Below, in pieces: positions 55,236 through 63,980 of a stretch of DNA of 64,000 nt. The position numbers and the translations under genes were made by a program. The stretch covers positions 41,321 through 105,320 of the forward strand of contig NZ_JAHLOQ010000005.1 of assembly GCF_018917435.1 (NCBI RefSeq). Reading direction: 5' to 3'. Under the pieces are notes generated by a model, which saw nothing but the letters and a program-made list of their open reading frames with translations, did not search any database and was not told the DNA's origin. The stretch is from Intestinibacter bartlettii. GTDB lineage: Bacteria; Bacillota; Clostridia; Peptostreptococcales; Peptostreptococcaceae. The first letter of the stretch is position 1, and each line of letters opens with the position of its first letter.

Positions 55236-55574
55236 ATGATAGAAATAATAAAACCAGAAGAAATTTTAGCAGAGTTAGAAAGAATAACTCAAAAGGATCT
55301 AGAATGTATATATATCACAACAAACGCATTCGACATATATTTAAATGATGCGAGTTCGCTAAAGATGGACACAAACAAGGGGGTAACTGGTATATATTTC
55401 AACACAAATGTTAATATGGAAAAATTCAAGGTAGACTCTATTGAAAGATTGGTCCATGATACAGAGGCATTTGACATGTTTACTGAGTATTATGATGAAG
55501 ATGACGAATACGACTATTACAGAATTGACTTCAAAGACAGCGAAGTAAAAATATTCTTTAATAATGAACTATAA
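55236..55574 (+). CDS. Small acidic hypothetical protein
   Basis: A 112-residue, very acidic protein (EIIKPEEILAELERITQKD at the start, then YYDEDDEYDYYRIDFKDSEVKIFF near the end) with alternating helices and strands. No family recognised. TGGGAGGGG precedes the ATG by a good distance and a terminator follows, which supports a real monocistronic gene. Confidence 0.5.
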   Translation: MIEIIKPEEILAELERITQKDLECIYITTNAFDIYLNDASSLKMDTNKGVTGIYFNTNVNMEKFKVDSIERLVHDTEAFDMFTEYYDEDDEYDYYRIDFKDSEVKIFFNNEL

Positions 55575-55580
55575 AACAGG

Positions 55581-55611
55581 AGACTGGGTAGAAATACTCA
55601 GTCTTTTTTTA
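55581..55611 (+). terminator. Terminator of the acidic hypothetical gene
   Basis: GACTG and CAGTC close a hairpin, extended by GGTA/TACT, followed by seven T. Confidence 0.75.
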
Positions 55612-55731
55612 TGGGTAAATGCAAATAAATAAAAAAGCTATTATAATATAAATATACATAATTACAAAATATTGATAACGTAATTGTTATGTAGAGCAAA
55701 TTATAATATGCAAAAGGGGTTATTAAAGAAT

Positions 55732-56925
55732 ATGGAACAATTAAGCAGCAATGTCATAGAGGAGTATTTTGACAAAATAGGTCTAAAAGAGGAGAATGAC
55801 CGTGATGAGTTTTTCAAGAAAATAGATGAAAAACACAAGGTAAATTTAACACAAAACCTAGACTTAGCAGTTTCTCTTAGAAAAGACAACGGAAGTGGGA
55901 AGATATATAATATAAAAAATAAAGATTTAGAAACAAGTATGGACTTTGCGGGATATTATCACGATTTATACAGACAGTTTTTCACATGGATTATGAAAGG
56001 TGAAAACTTAGACGGCAAGAAAATACTTGATTTAGGATGCGACAATGGGATAACTACTTGTTTTGTTGCAGGTCTTTATCCAAATGCACAAATCGTCGCA
56101 GTGGACAAGTGTAAAAAGGGAATAAAATGTGCAGAGGAAATTGCACAAAAATTAGAACTTAAAAATGTTAGATTTGAATCAGTAGATGCAAAGAAAGTTG
56201 ATAAATTCTTTAAGGAAGAAAAATTTGATGTGGTTTTATCTAATAGATCAATGCTTGAAATCACTAACTTACCAAAGTTAAAGAGTTTCTGGAGCATAGA
56301 TGAGGTTGAAGATTCAATAATGGTTGCAAATAGCGTGGTTAAATTCTTCAAAAGTGTAGAAAAAGTTATGGCAGATGACGCAAAACTTATAACTTTTGAG
56401 AGATTGGAGGGGGTTGAAGAAATCTTAAACTTTGTAAAATCTATGCGTGAATCAGGATTATATATAGACACAGACAGCATGTGCAAGATTCAGTTTAAAG
56501 AACTTAACGATGTTGAACAAATGCCACTTATAGTGTTTGACAAAACTGAAAGAAGAGAAATAGGATTTTATGAGTTTATTGAAATATACAGCAAACTACC
56601 TATCTTAAATAAACAAACAGATGTAGAAGATGAATTTAAAATAGAGCTTGATTTTAAAGCACTTGGCAAAAAAGAATTAGTTTATGGTACACAAATCGAC
56701 TACAAAACAGGAGTAGGTAGCGAGCGAAGAGAAGTTTGGCAAGTTGGCGACAAATTTGTATCTTACAAATACAGCAATGTAGGTCGTAGAGAACTTATAA
56801 CAGAAGGAATAGAAAAAGACAAAGCCATAACAGAAATCAGAGCAATGTCTAACTTTATCGGAAGAATTGGACATAAGGTCACAGAATATCACAGTTTAGA
56901 AGAAAGAGAAAAACTTGTAAAATAG
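55732..56925 (+). CDS. SAM-dependent methyltransferase, substrate unknown
   Basis: About 397 residues with a class I methyltransferase core in the middle: KKILDLGCDNGITTCFVAG (AdoMet motif I, near residue 95-110), AQIVAVDKCKKGI (motif II, acidic residue binding ribose) and VRFESVDAKKVDKF (motif III). The C-terminal 170 residues are an unassigned alpha/beta region (DVEDEFKIELDFKALGKKELVYGTQIDY). Start choice is uncertain: ATG 55732 begins the folded part, while an in-frame TTG at 55684 adds 16 residues. AAAGGGG lies 13 nt before 55732. Monocistronic. Confidence 0.65.
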   Translation: MEQLSSNVIEEYFDKIGLKEENDRDEFFKKIDEKHKVNLTQNLDLAVSLRKDNGSGKIYNIKNKDLETSMDFAGYYHDLYRQFFTWIMKGENLDGKKILDLGCDNGITTCFVAGLYPNAQIVAVDKCKKGIKCAEEIAQKLELKNVRFESVDAKKVDKFFKEEKFDVVLSNRSMLEITNLPKLKSFWSIDEVEDSIMVANSVVKFFKSVEKVMADDAKLITFERLEGVEEILNFVKSMRESGLYIDTDSMCKIQFKELNDVEQMPLIVFDKTERREIGFYEFIEIYSKLPILNKQTDVEDEFKIELDFKALGKKELVYGTQIDYKTGVGSERREVWQVGDKFVSYKYSNVGRRELITEGIEKDKAITEIRAMSNFIGRIGHKVTEYHSLEEREKLVK

Positions 56926-56928
56926 AAA

Positions 56929-56969
56929 AACTCCCACGTTGATTTAATTTTCAATGTGGGAGCTTTTTT
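56929..56969 (+). terminator. Terminator between methyltransferase and MATE genes
   Basis: AACTCCCACGTTGA pairs with TCAATGTGGGAGCTT, followed by T residues. Confidence 0.85.
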
Positions 56970-57001
56970 GATTTATATTAAGATTTTGGATAATTAAAAT
57001 A

Positions 57002-58402
57002 CTATATACAGTCAGATGTTATTTGCGAATTAGATTTTTCTGTTTCAATATTTTCATCATTATTTGTATTAAATAAAGTTTTAGATAAGAATATGAAATA
57101 ACCTACACATAATATAATCTGAACAACTGTTGAAGTTGGTGTTGCAAGACCTACATTAAATAATGACACAGGCTCAACTTTACTCATAAGTAGAGAAACA
57201 GGAATTCTCACTAAAAATGCACCGACTATACCTTGTATCATTACGAAAGTTGTTCTTCCGCATCCATTGAAGAAACCTACAATACAGAATAAGATTGCTG
57301 TAAATAAGCAGTCGATACCGTATGCTTTAAGATAATCCCAAGATGCCATTATAACAGCGTCATCAGTTGAGAATATTCCAGAAAGCAGATTTCCGTGGAA
57401 GAATGATAAGTAAAACATGAACACACCACAAACAAGCGAAGTAGCAACTGCACATAAAAGTGCCTTCTTAGCCCTGTCGTATTTTCTTGCACCGAAGTTT
57501 TGTGCAACAAATGCAGAAACAGCTTGAGCAAATGCTGACGGCATAAGCATGATAAATCCAACTAATTTTTCTGCAATACCCATTCCCGCTGATTGTATTA
57601 CACCCATTGAGTTACCAATCATTAATATTACTAAAAATGATACTTGAACAAGTAAATCTTGTAGAGCTATCGGTGCACCAAATTTTAATATTTGAGAAGT
57701 AAGCCCTTTGTGGAATTTAATGCTTTTTAGATCAAATTCAAAAGGAAGACCTCTTTTTGTAATTATTATTAAAGATAAAACAACACTTACAGTTTGTGCA
57801 AGAACAGTCGCAAGAGCAGCACCAGTCGCCGCCATTTTGAACATTCCAACAAATATTAAGTCAGCAACTATATTTACAATACATGCAATTAACACAGTCA
57901 TTAGAGGTGTTTTTGAATCGCCAAGACCTCTAAACACACCACCAATTACGTTGTATGCAATTATAAAAACTAAACCAGAACAACAAATTCTTAAGTAAGT
58001 TACTGTTGAATCAAACGCCTCAGCAGGAGTCTGCATAGCCTTTGCAACAGATGGGGCAAAAGCAACGAATAAGATAGTTGTGATTACAGCGATAACAGCA
58101 AATATAGATATACCACTTCCAACAACATTCCCAGCCTCTTTACGTTTACCTTCGCCAAGTTTTTGCCCGATTAGTATTGTAATACCCATAGTAAGCCCAG
58201 TAATTGCAAGAGTGATAACCTGCATGATTTGACTACCAGTCGACACAGCCGACACATCTGCAGCATTACCAAACCTACCAACTATAAGTAAATCCACAGC
58301 ACCGTACATAGTTTGTAAAAATAATGCCGCTAATATCGGGATTATAAATTTTAATAACGGAGAGAGTATTTTACCCTCTGTAAAATTTGAAACCTTTGAC
58401 AT
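57002..58402 (-). CDS. MATE family efflux transporter, MarR-linked copy 1
   Basis: A 466-residue, 12-helix exporter: VSNFTEGKILSPLLKFIIPILAALFLQTMYGAVDLLIVGRFG at the start and AQNFGARKYDRAKKALLCAV at the start of the second half. It is about 80 percent identical by eye to the protein at 61991. It lies 15 bp after a MarR-family gene on the same strand, so MarR and exporter form one operon, presumably self-repressed and induced by exported toxic compounds. The final 30 residues are hydrophilic and divergent. Confidence 0.92.
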   Translation of the reverse strand: MSKVSNFTEGKILSPLLKFIIPILAALFLQTMYGAVDLLIVGRFGNAADVSAVSTGSQIMQVITLAITGLTMGITILIGQKLGEGKRKEAGNVVGSGISIFAVIAVITTILFVAFAPSVAKAMQTPAEAFDSTVTYLRICCSGLVFIIAYNVIGGVFRGLGDSKTPLMTVLIACIVNIVADLIFVGMFKMAATGAALATVLAQTVSVVLSLIIITKRGLPFEFDLKSIKFHKGLTSQILKFGAPIALQDLLVQVSFLVILMIGNSMGVIQSAGMGIAEKLVGFIMLMPSAFAQAVSAFVAQNFGARKYDRAKKALLCAVATSLVCGVFMFYLSFFHGNLLSGIFSTDDAVIMASWDYLKAYGIDCLFTAILFCIVGFFNGCGRTTFVMIQGIVGAFLVRIPVSLLMSKVEPVSLFNVGLATPTSTVVQIILCVGYFIFLSKTLFNTNNDENIETEKSNSQITSDCI

Positions 58403-58417
58403 ATTAAATTCTCCTTT

Positions 58418-58864
58418 TTAACCTTTTCTTTTACTTAAACTGTTTCTCATTTTGTTTAACACAGTATAAAAATTATCGATTTCTTCTTGTGTTAGATTTT
58501 CCACCAATGTGTGTTCAATTTCATCAACAGCACCTATAATTTTTGTAGAAAGTGCAATTGATTTTTCTGTTAAGACGATTTTCTTTAGCCGAGCATCTTC
58601 AGACACAGGGACCCTTTTGATAAGATCGTTTTTTTCCATATTGTTTAGCATAAGGCTTATAGCAGCTCTCTTTAAATCGAACTCTTTTTCCAAATCTTTT
58701 TGAAAAATATCTTCCTTTTGCGACGTTAATATAAAGTCTATTACATAAGCCTGTGAAACTGTTAGTTTGTCACCATCAATCGTCTTCATCATGTGGGCAT
58801 CCATATCTCGTGAAATTATTCTATCGATTTTTTCGATATCAAGCCCTAGTTTGTATTTTCTCAT
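58418..58864 (-). CDS. MarR-family repressor, copy 1
   Basis: A 148-residue winged-helix protein with SQAYVIDFILTSQKEDIFQKDLEKEFDLKRAAISLMLNNMEKNDLIKRVPVSEDARLKKIVLTEKS, the classic MarR recognition helix and DAR wing. It is first in an operon with the MATE exporter. Two copies of GTTTAG-NN-CTAAAC lie 39 and 73 bp upstream of the start codon and are its likely operators. A paralogous pair is at 61991-63858. ATG with AAGGAGATAC upstream. Confidence 0.92.
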   Translation of the reverse strand: MRKYKLGLDIEKIDRIISRDMDAHMMKTIDGDKLTVSQAYVIDFILTSQKEDIFQKDLEKEFDLKRAAISLMLNNMEKNDLIKRVPVSEDARLKKIVLTEKSIALSTKIIGAVDEIEHTLVENLTQEEIDNFYTVLNKMRNSLSKRKG

Positions 58865-58902
58865 GTAGGTATCTCCTTAATTTATAAATATACTTTAAAT
58901 AT

Positions 58903-58950
58903 GTTTAGGGCTAAACAATTAGTATGAAATTATGATGTTTAGCACTAAAC
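58903..58950 (-). promoter_or_regulatory. Two palindromic MarR operators
   Basis: GTTTAGGGCTAAAC (58903-58916) and GTTTAGCACTAAAC (58937-58950) are perfect 6-bp inverted repeats with 2-bp centres, spaced 34 bp apart, upstream of the MarR gene. The size and placement suit MarR dimers. No equivalent palindrome is seen upstream of the second MarR gene. Confidence 0.65.
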
Positions 58951-59609
58951 AATGGTAATATAAGATTAAAAAAAAGTCAATATGTACTTAAAATGGATTG
59001 AAAATAGATTCTGTTAGCTAACTTTGTGATTAATAATATATAATATAATTAAGTTCGTAATTGTTATATATTATGAATAATTTATAAAATAGCCATACCT
59101 TATAATTCAAATTATTGAAATACTAAGGTATGGCTATTTTTATATTATAATTATTATGAAGTAAGCTAACACAACCTTAAAATTTAAACGGAAAAATAGC
59201 ATTTTTACCTAATCACTGACATAAAAACTGAGATAAATAGATTTAAACTTATATATAATCATTAAAAACGAGTAATATACTTACTTATTTGTGTTTTTGC
59301 CATGAAAGTAGATGATTCATGTCTAATTCGCAATAATTTTAATTGAAGTTAACGTATATTTATTAGATTAGAGAAGAAGTGTTTTTTTGATAAAAAGAGG
59401 ATACTATTAAGCATTATTTGAGCATCTTAATGATATATTATCTATGAATCTAAAATCGTAGTATCTAATGTAGATGCTACAATTATCTCATATAAAATGT
59501 ATTATTTTAGGTGTATTTTGGTAAAAAAATATGTGCTTTTTTTTATAAATATAGTAAAATAATTATAAATCATGTATTTATTCACAAAATAGTTTAAAAG
59601 GGGAGTGCA
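58951..59609. other. Gene-free stretch with hairpin and orphan terminator
   Basis: No gene-like ORF. An AT-rich hairpin (about 59033-59074, AATTA/TAATT core) is followed by a strong terminator at 59087-59142 (AATAGCCATACCTTA with TAAGGTATGGCTATT, then T-run). No gene precedes the terminator on either strand, so it is either a remnant or ends a small RNA. The remaining part to 59609 is featureless except for the AAAAGGGGAG ribosome-binding site of the lipoprotein gene. Confidence 0.4.
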
Positions 59610-60062
59610 ATGAAGAGAAACTTAATTTTAACATCATTAGTTATTATATTGGCATTTGGGTTAATAGGTTGTAGTAAAGATATGCATGCAAATGATTCTT
59701 CTCAAAAGAATATTAAAGATTTAAAAATAGTAGAATGGTCATACAGCAACAAATATCCAGACAAAAACAGTGCGAGTTTTTTAGGTGATATAACTATGGG
59801 TAGTAAAGATAATATGGCTCAAAAAGCAGTTAATATAAACCTAAAGGAAGGTCAATCTTTAAGGATTGAAACAGAAACTGATTATCCTATAACAATTATG
59901 TTAAAAGATAATTCAAGCGAAGAATATCTATTTAATAAAACTTCAGTTCCAATAGATAATTCTATATTAGTAGATGCTGTGAAAAAAGACGGTCAATATG
60001 AATTAATGGTAGACTTTAATGAAATTGATGAATTCATTTTCAAAGTATACATAGTTAATTAA
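59610..60062 (+). CDS. Small putative lipoprotein
   Basis: A 150-residue protein with a standard lipoprotein signal: MKRNLILTSLVIILAFGLIGC, lipidated Cys21. The mature part is a single beta-rich domain (LKIVEWSYSNKYPDKNSASFLGDITMG; INLKEGQSLRIETETDYPITIMLKDNSSEEYLF; EFIFKVYIVN), similar in shape to small beta-sandwich lipoproteins, with no recognised family. Flanked by gene-free DNA upstream and a bidirectional terminator downstream. Confidence 0.65.
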   Translation: MKRNLILTSLVIILAFGLIGCSKDMHANDSSQKNIKDLKIVEWSYSNKYPDKNSASFLGDITMGSKDNMAQKAVNINLKEGQSLRIETETDYPITIMLKDNSSEEYLFNKTSVPIDNSILVDAVKKDGQYELMVDFNEIDEFIFKVYIVN

Positions 60063-60079
60063 AAATATTTATTTAACTA

Positions 60080-60122
60080 AAAAAGAGCTAAAACCTCAAT
60101 ACTCGAGATTTTAGCTCTTTTT
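60080..60122 (+). terminator. Bidirectional terminator between lipoprotein and secreted-protein genes
   Basis: AAAAAGAGCTAAAACCTC pairs with GAGATTTTAGCTCTTTTT. Confidence 0.85.
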
Positions 60123-60132
60123 ATTTCTGAAT

Positions 60133-61143
60133 TTATCTATCTGGAACAGTTATACCTACAACTCCAGTTCCATGGTCACTATAATTTAAGTCCAGTGTTT
60201 GGCTGTACTTTAAGTATAAGCTACCAGTACTATTAGCAACTCTTACACCTGGTTTTGTAACCCAAGATGTTTGGAAACCTGGTCTTGCCTTAAATTCCCA
60301 TCTTCCATATCTATTTGAAAGACTTGATACGAGTTCTTTAGTTGTATATCCGCCGGCTTCTATCGTCCATGAAGTAGGTGAAAATAATGAATCTAAACTT
60401 GCTGTAAATAACGATTGACTACTTGTCTCTGGAGCGAAGTCTAGAAGTTTTTGAGACCCTGATCCAGCATCTAATCTTACAAATGTATTGTTAATTCTTT
60501 CAGATGATCTGCATTTAACTTCACTTCTAGCTGTAATATCCCAAACCGATGATTTCTTATAATCTACGTTTGCATTACTGTGAATTCTTTCAAATGTAAC
60601 TCTAGTTGCTAAACTTCCTTGCTGTATAGTACTTCCAGTAGCAAGTTTTCTATAGAAATCCCATTTATAATTTCTACTAACATAATTACTACCTACAACT
60701 CTAGCGCCTTTATTTTCGTTTGATTGACTTGATAAATCCTCTACTATTTCTTCTAATGTATCGTCCATTAAAACTTTCGAGTTAGAAAAATAGTAAGTTG
60801 GAGTTTGAACTCCATCTTCATCAGTTATTAAAACAGCAAAAAGTTCATTCCCTTGCTTCTTTTCAAACATATCTGTTGGAAGAGGATTACCGTTATTATG
60901 TACCATAACTGTATTGTTGTCTTCCACATTATAATTGTCAATATAAGAATCACTTATAACAGTTCTTGTTCTATTGTAAATAGATTCTACTCCCGCAGAT
61001 TGTAATTGCTCTGTTAATTGTTCTACACTAACTGGACTTGCAATTTTATCAATGCTAGTCGCTTCATTGGCAAAAGATTGAGTCCATGGAAGTGATAGTA
61101 TTCCTATCGACAGTAATGATGTTATTTTTTTCGATATTTTCAT
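60133..61143 (-). CDS. Secreted protein of unknown function
   Basis: A 336-residue protein with a Sec signal peptide (MKISKKITSLLSIGILSLPWTQSFA, cleavage after SFA). After a 130-residue helical/mixed N-terminal part (SVEQLTEQLQSAGVES, then YIDNYNVEDNNTVMVHN), the C-terminal 170 residues are beta-rich, Ser/Thr-rich and end GVVGITVPDR. I see no enzyme or anchoring motif. It resembles large-clostridial hypothetical exported proteins only in general style. The ATG at 61143 is preferred to 61167 because the signal peptide begins there. A surface or secreted role is inferred. Confidence 0.65.
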   Translation of the reverse strand: MKISKKITSLLSIGILSLPWTQSFANEATSIDKIASPVSVEQLTEQLQSAGVESIYNRTRTVISDSYIDNYNVEDNNTVMVHNNGNPLPTDMFEKKQGNELFAVLITDEDGVQTPTYYFSNSKVLMDDTLEEIVEDLSSQSNENKGARVVGSNYVSRNYKWDFYRKLATGSTIQQGSLATRVTFERIHSNANVDYKKSSVWDITARSEVKCRSSERINNTFVRLDAGSGSQKLLDFAPETSSQSLFTASLDSLFSPTSWTIEAGGYTTKELVSSLSNRYGRWEFKARPGFQTSWVTKPGVRVANSTGSLYLKYSQTLDLNYSDHGTGVVGITVPDR

Positions 61144-61347
61144 TATAATATCCCACTTTATATACAATATATATGAATCTATTGCATATTATATCCAATT
61201 ATTATAATATATGTCAATAAATATTAAAGATATAAAAATATTGGCGTGCATTTAAAAATCTGACACTTATGTTTTTTAGTTTACTTAGTACGTTGTTAAT
61301 TCCTTTTAGTTTAAAAATGAAATTTATATTAACAGGAGGTAATGCCA

Positions 61348-61428
61348 TGGCAACTAAAAAAGAAGTATTGCAAAATAGTTTTTTTACTCTATTTTTCAAC
61401 ACTCCCTTTTATTATAAATATATACTGA
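61348..61428 (+). CDS. Possible short peptide gene, probably truncated
   Basis: ATG with a strong AGGAGG ribosome-binding site encodes only 26 residues (MATKKEVLQNSFLLYFSTLP then IINIY). The good start followed by early termination suggests the beginning of a gene cut off by the adjoining rearranged DNA; a genuine small hydrophobic peptide is the alternative. Confidence 0.3.
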   Translation, partial: WQLKKKYCKIVFLLYFSTLPFIINIY

Positions 61429-61439
61429 ACGAAATATAA

Positions 61440-61850
61440 TAGTGTCGGATGGTTTCCCCCAGGGATTAACTAAAATTTTGTGGCGGACTCCTCCTTCCCT
61501 AAAATTTAGCAATTCTCTGGTTAGTTGGTCCGCCGACGGCATCTGAAGGAGGTGAAGGTGAACTAAGATGTCAAAAGTGAAGAAAATAAGAGCAAATGCA
61601 AAAGGGGAAAATAATCCAACGAGCAAAGACCTTAGGATATTTTATACATGTCCAAGATAGGAGGTATATCTTATGAATCTCTTGTTGAGAAATTTGGATA
61701 TTCAGCTGAAACTATCAGAAAAAAGATTTAATAAATTGGATTGCCTTCATATAGTTCCAGAGTAAGTAATTGAAAATGGCAAATCTAAAATAAAGTATGT
61801 TTATACTTTAAATAAAAAAGGGGAAAGATATTATGCTTAAACGCAATTTT
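61440..61850 (+). other. Decayed mobile-element-like DNA with GC-rich inverted repeat
   Basis: A GC-richer patch (61445-61560) contains GGCGGAC (61482-61488) and GTCCGCC (61528-61534) as an inverted repeat, then GGAGGTG and a 30-residue ORF at 61568-61660 (MSKVKKIRANAKGENNPTSK and 10 more). Overlapping fragments then read as a helix-turn-helix (SYESLVEKFGYSAETIRKK, ending at about 61730) and a winged-helix-like end (KIKYVYTLNKKGERYY, ending about 61840), in broken frames. It looks like debris of an integrative element regulator region. No complete gene. Confidence 0.4.
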
Positions 61851-61911
61851 AATCACTATTGCTGCAATTACTATGGGTATGCACATTTAATATAATACGA
61901 ATAAATTAAAC

Positions 61912-61960
61912 AAGCATACCTTAGTATTTATTGAAATCATTAAGGTATGCTTATTTTTTT
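61912..61960 (+). terminator. Terminator downstream of the second MATE gene
   Basis: AAGCATACCTTA pairs with TAAGGTATGCTT, followed by ATTTTTTTT on the plus strand. It shares its ATACCTTA/TAAGGTAT core with the terminator at 59087. Confidence 0.75.
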
Positions 61961-61990
61961 TATTATCATACAGATTTTATTATAATTTTC

Positions 61991-63379
61991 TTATGCCTCT
62001 ACATCATATAATTCATGGTTAGGGGCATCAGTTGTTTCCTCTTTTTTAAATAATGTTCTCGACAAGAAGAATAAATAAACACCACATATCACGATTTGAA
62101 CAACTGTAGATGATGGAGTTGCAAGACCAACTCTAAATAAAGAAACTGGCTCAATTTTACTCATAACATAAGCAACAGGTATTCTGACTAAGAATGCACC
62201 TACTATACCTTGAATCATTACGATTGTTGTTTTTCCACATCCATTTAAAAATCCAATCATACAGAATAAAAATGCAGTGAAGAAACAGTCTATTGCATAT
62301 GATCTTAAATAATCCCAAGTAGCAAGAATAACTTCATGATTAGTAGAGAATATTGATGCAAGTATATCGCCTTTGAAAAATGCCAAGAAGAACATGCAAA
62401 CACCACAGCATAATGAAGTTCCAATTGCATAAATAAGTGCTTTTTTTGCTCTGTCGTATTTTTGTGCTCCGTAGTTTTGTGCCACAAATGCCGAAACACC
62501 TTGAGAGAATGACGATGGAACAAGCATTATAAATGCTGATAATTTTTGTGCGACACCCATACCAGCTGATGGAACAACACCCATGGCATTACCAATCATT
62601 ACGATTACTAAGAATGATATTTGAACAAGCAGTTCTTGTAGAGCTATTGGGGCACCAAATTTTATTATTTGTGAAGTAAGACCTTTGTGGAATTTTATAC
62701 TTTTTAGTGAAAACTCAAATGGTAGACCTCTTTTTGCGATTATAATTAAAGATAAAATTACACTGATAGCCTGTGCAAGAACAGTAGCAAGAGCAGCTCC
62801 AGCAGCCGCCATATTGAATATTCCTACAAATACTAAGTCACCTAAAATATTTGCAACACAAGCGATAAAAACAGTCATAAGTGGAGTTTTGGCATCTCCA
62901 AGTCCTCTAAAAATACCGCCGATTACGTTGTATGCAACTATAAAAATAGAGCCAGCACAACAAATTCTGATATAAGTTGAAGTGCTATCAAATGCCTCTT
63001 TTGGTGCATTCATAAATGACGCAACGCCTGGCGCAAATGTAACGAAAACAACAGTTAAAATGATTGCTATTACTGCAAATATTGAGATACCGCTGCCGAC
63101 AACATCACCAGCGTCCTTTTTCTTTCCTTGACCTAGTTTTTGACCTATTAATATAGTTATTCCCATTGCAAGCCCTGTAACTGTAAGAGTTATAACTTGC
63201 ATAAATTGACTCCCAGTCGAAACAGCAGAAACATCCGCCGCATGACCAAATCTACCAACTACAAGTAAATCCACCGCACCATACATAGTCTGCAAAAATA
63301 ATGCCGCCAAAATTGGCACTATGAATTTGACAAGTGGTGAGAAAATTTTCCCCTCTGTAAAATCTTTAACTTTAGACAT
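61991..63379 (-). CDS. MATE family efflux transporter, MarR-linked copy 2
   Basis: A 462-residue MATE exporter (VKDFTEGKIFSPLVKFIVPILAALFLQTMYGAVDLLVVGRFG; AQNYGAQKYDRAKKALIYAIG), closely paralogous to the gene at 57002 over its whole length and diverging only at the tail (EEETTDAPNHELYDVEA-like end). It lies 44 bp downstream of its own MarR gene. Presumably a Na+- or H+-driven exporter of toxic compounds; different MarR promoters could give the two copies different inducers. Confidence 0.92.
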   Translation of the reverse strand: MSKVKDFTEGKIFSPLVKFIVPILAALFLQTMYGAVDLLVVGRFGHAADVSAVSTGSQFMQVITLTVTGLAMGITILIGQKLGQGKKKDAGDVVGSGISIFAVIAIILTVVFVTFAPGVASFMNAPKEAFDSTSTYIRICCAGSIFIVAYNVIGGIFRGLGDAKTPLMTVFIACVANILGDLVFVGIFNMAAAGAALATVLAQAISVILSLIIIAKRGLPFEFSLKSIKFHKGLTSQIIKFGAPIALQELLVQISFLVIVMIGNAMGVVPSAGMGVAQKLSAFIMLVPSSFSQGVSAFVAQNYGAQKYDRAKKALIYAIGTSLCCGVCMFFLAFFKGDILASIFSTNHEVILATWDYLRSYAIDCFFTAFLFCMIGFLNGCGKTTIVMIQGIVGAFLVRIPVAYVMSKIEPVSLFRVGLATPSSTVVQIVICGVYLFFLSRTLFKKEETTDAPNHELYDVEA

Positions 63380-63423
63380 ATATTATCCCCCTTTTTAAAT
63401 TTACAAATTATTTAATAAAAATA

Positions 63424-63858
63424 TTATTCTATATTACTTCTTATTTTGTTTAACATATTTAAAAATGTATTGATTTCATCTTGATCCATACTTTCTGCTA
63501 ATTGACCTTCAACAGAATCTATAGCAGCTGAAATTTTCTTTGATATTTCAACAGCTTTTTCTGTTAAAACTATCTTTTTTAGACGAGCGTCTTCAGATAC
63601 AGGGACTCTTTTTATTAAGTCGTGTTTTTCCATATTGTTGAGCATAAGGCTTACAGAAGAACGCTTTAAATCAAACTCCATCTCTAAATCTTTTTGGAAA
63701 ACATCTCTATCACTATTATCTGTTATAAAGTCTATGACATATGCCTGAGACACAGTTATATTGTCGTCGATAGAACTTAGCACAGATGCGTCGACTTTTC
63801 TCGAAATTAAACGGCTAAGTTTATTTATATGTAGCCCTATTGGGTATTGTGATTTCAT
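63424..63858 (-). CDS. MarR-family repressor, copy 2
   Basis: A 144-residue winged-helix MarR protein (VSQAYVIDFITDNSDRDVFQKDLEMEFDLKRSSVSLMLNNMEKHDLIKRVPVSEDARLKKIVLTEKA), nearly identical to copy 1 in its DNA-binding part and more divergent at both ends, where ligand sensing and dimerisation usually lie. First gene of an operon with MATE copy 2. AGGAGGATA precedes the ATG. No GTTTAG-NN-CTAAAC palindrome is visible in the 100 bp upstream. Confidence 0.92.
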   Translation of the reverse strand: MKSQYPIGLHINKLSRLISRKVDASVLSSIDDNITVSQAYVIDFITDNSDRDVFQKDLEMEFDLKRSSVSLMLNNMEKHDLIKRVPVSEDARLKKIVLTEKAVEISKKISAAIDSVEGQLAESMDQDEINTFLNMLNKIRSNIE

Positions 63859-63980
63859 ATTATCCTCCTAAAAATGTTTTGCGTTTTGTTAACTTATTTA
63901 TATTTGAATCTCGACCCCGTTAGGGTTTACAATAGTTTCACCACAAAACAAATTCCCCCTAAAGAAAGGAGCCGAGAAAG

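Noticed and set aside
61396..61626. Minus-strand ORF of 76 residues across the GC-rich patch
   Set aside because: There is no ribosome-binding site, and the plus strand carries GGAGGTG plus a start codon over the same DNA; the inverted repeat explains part of the open frame.
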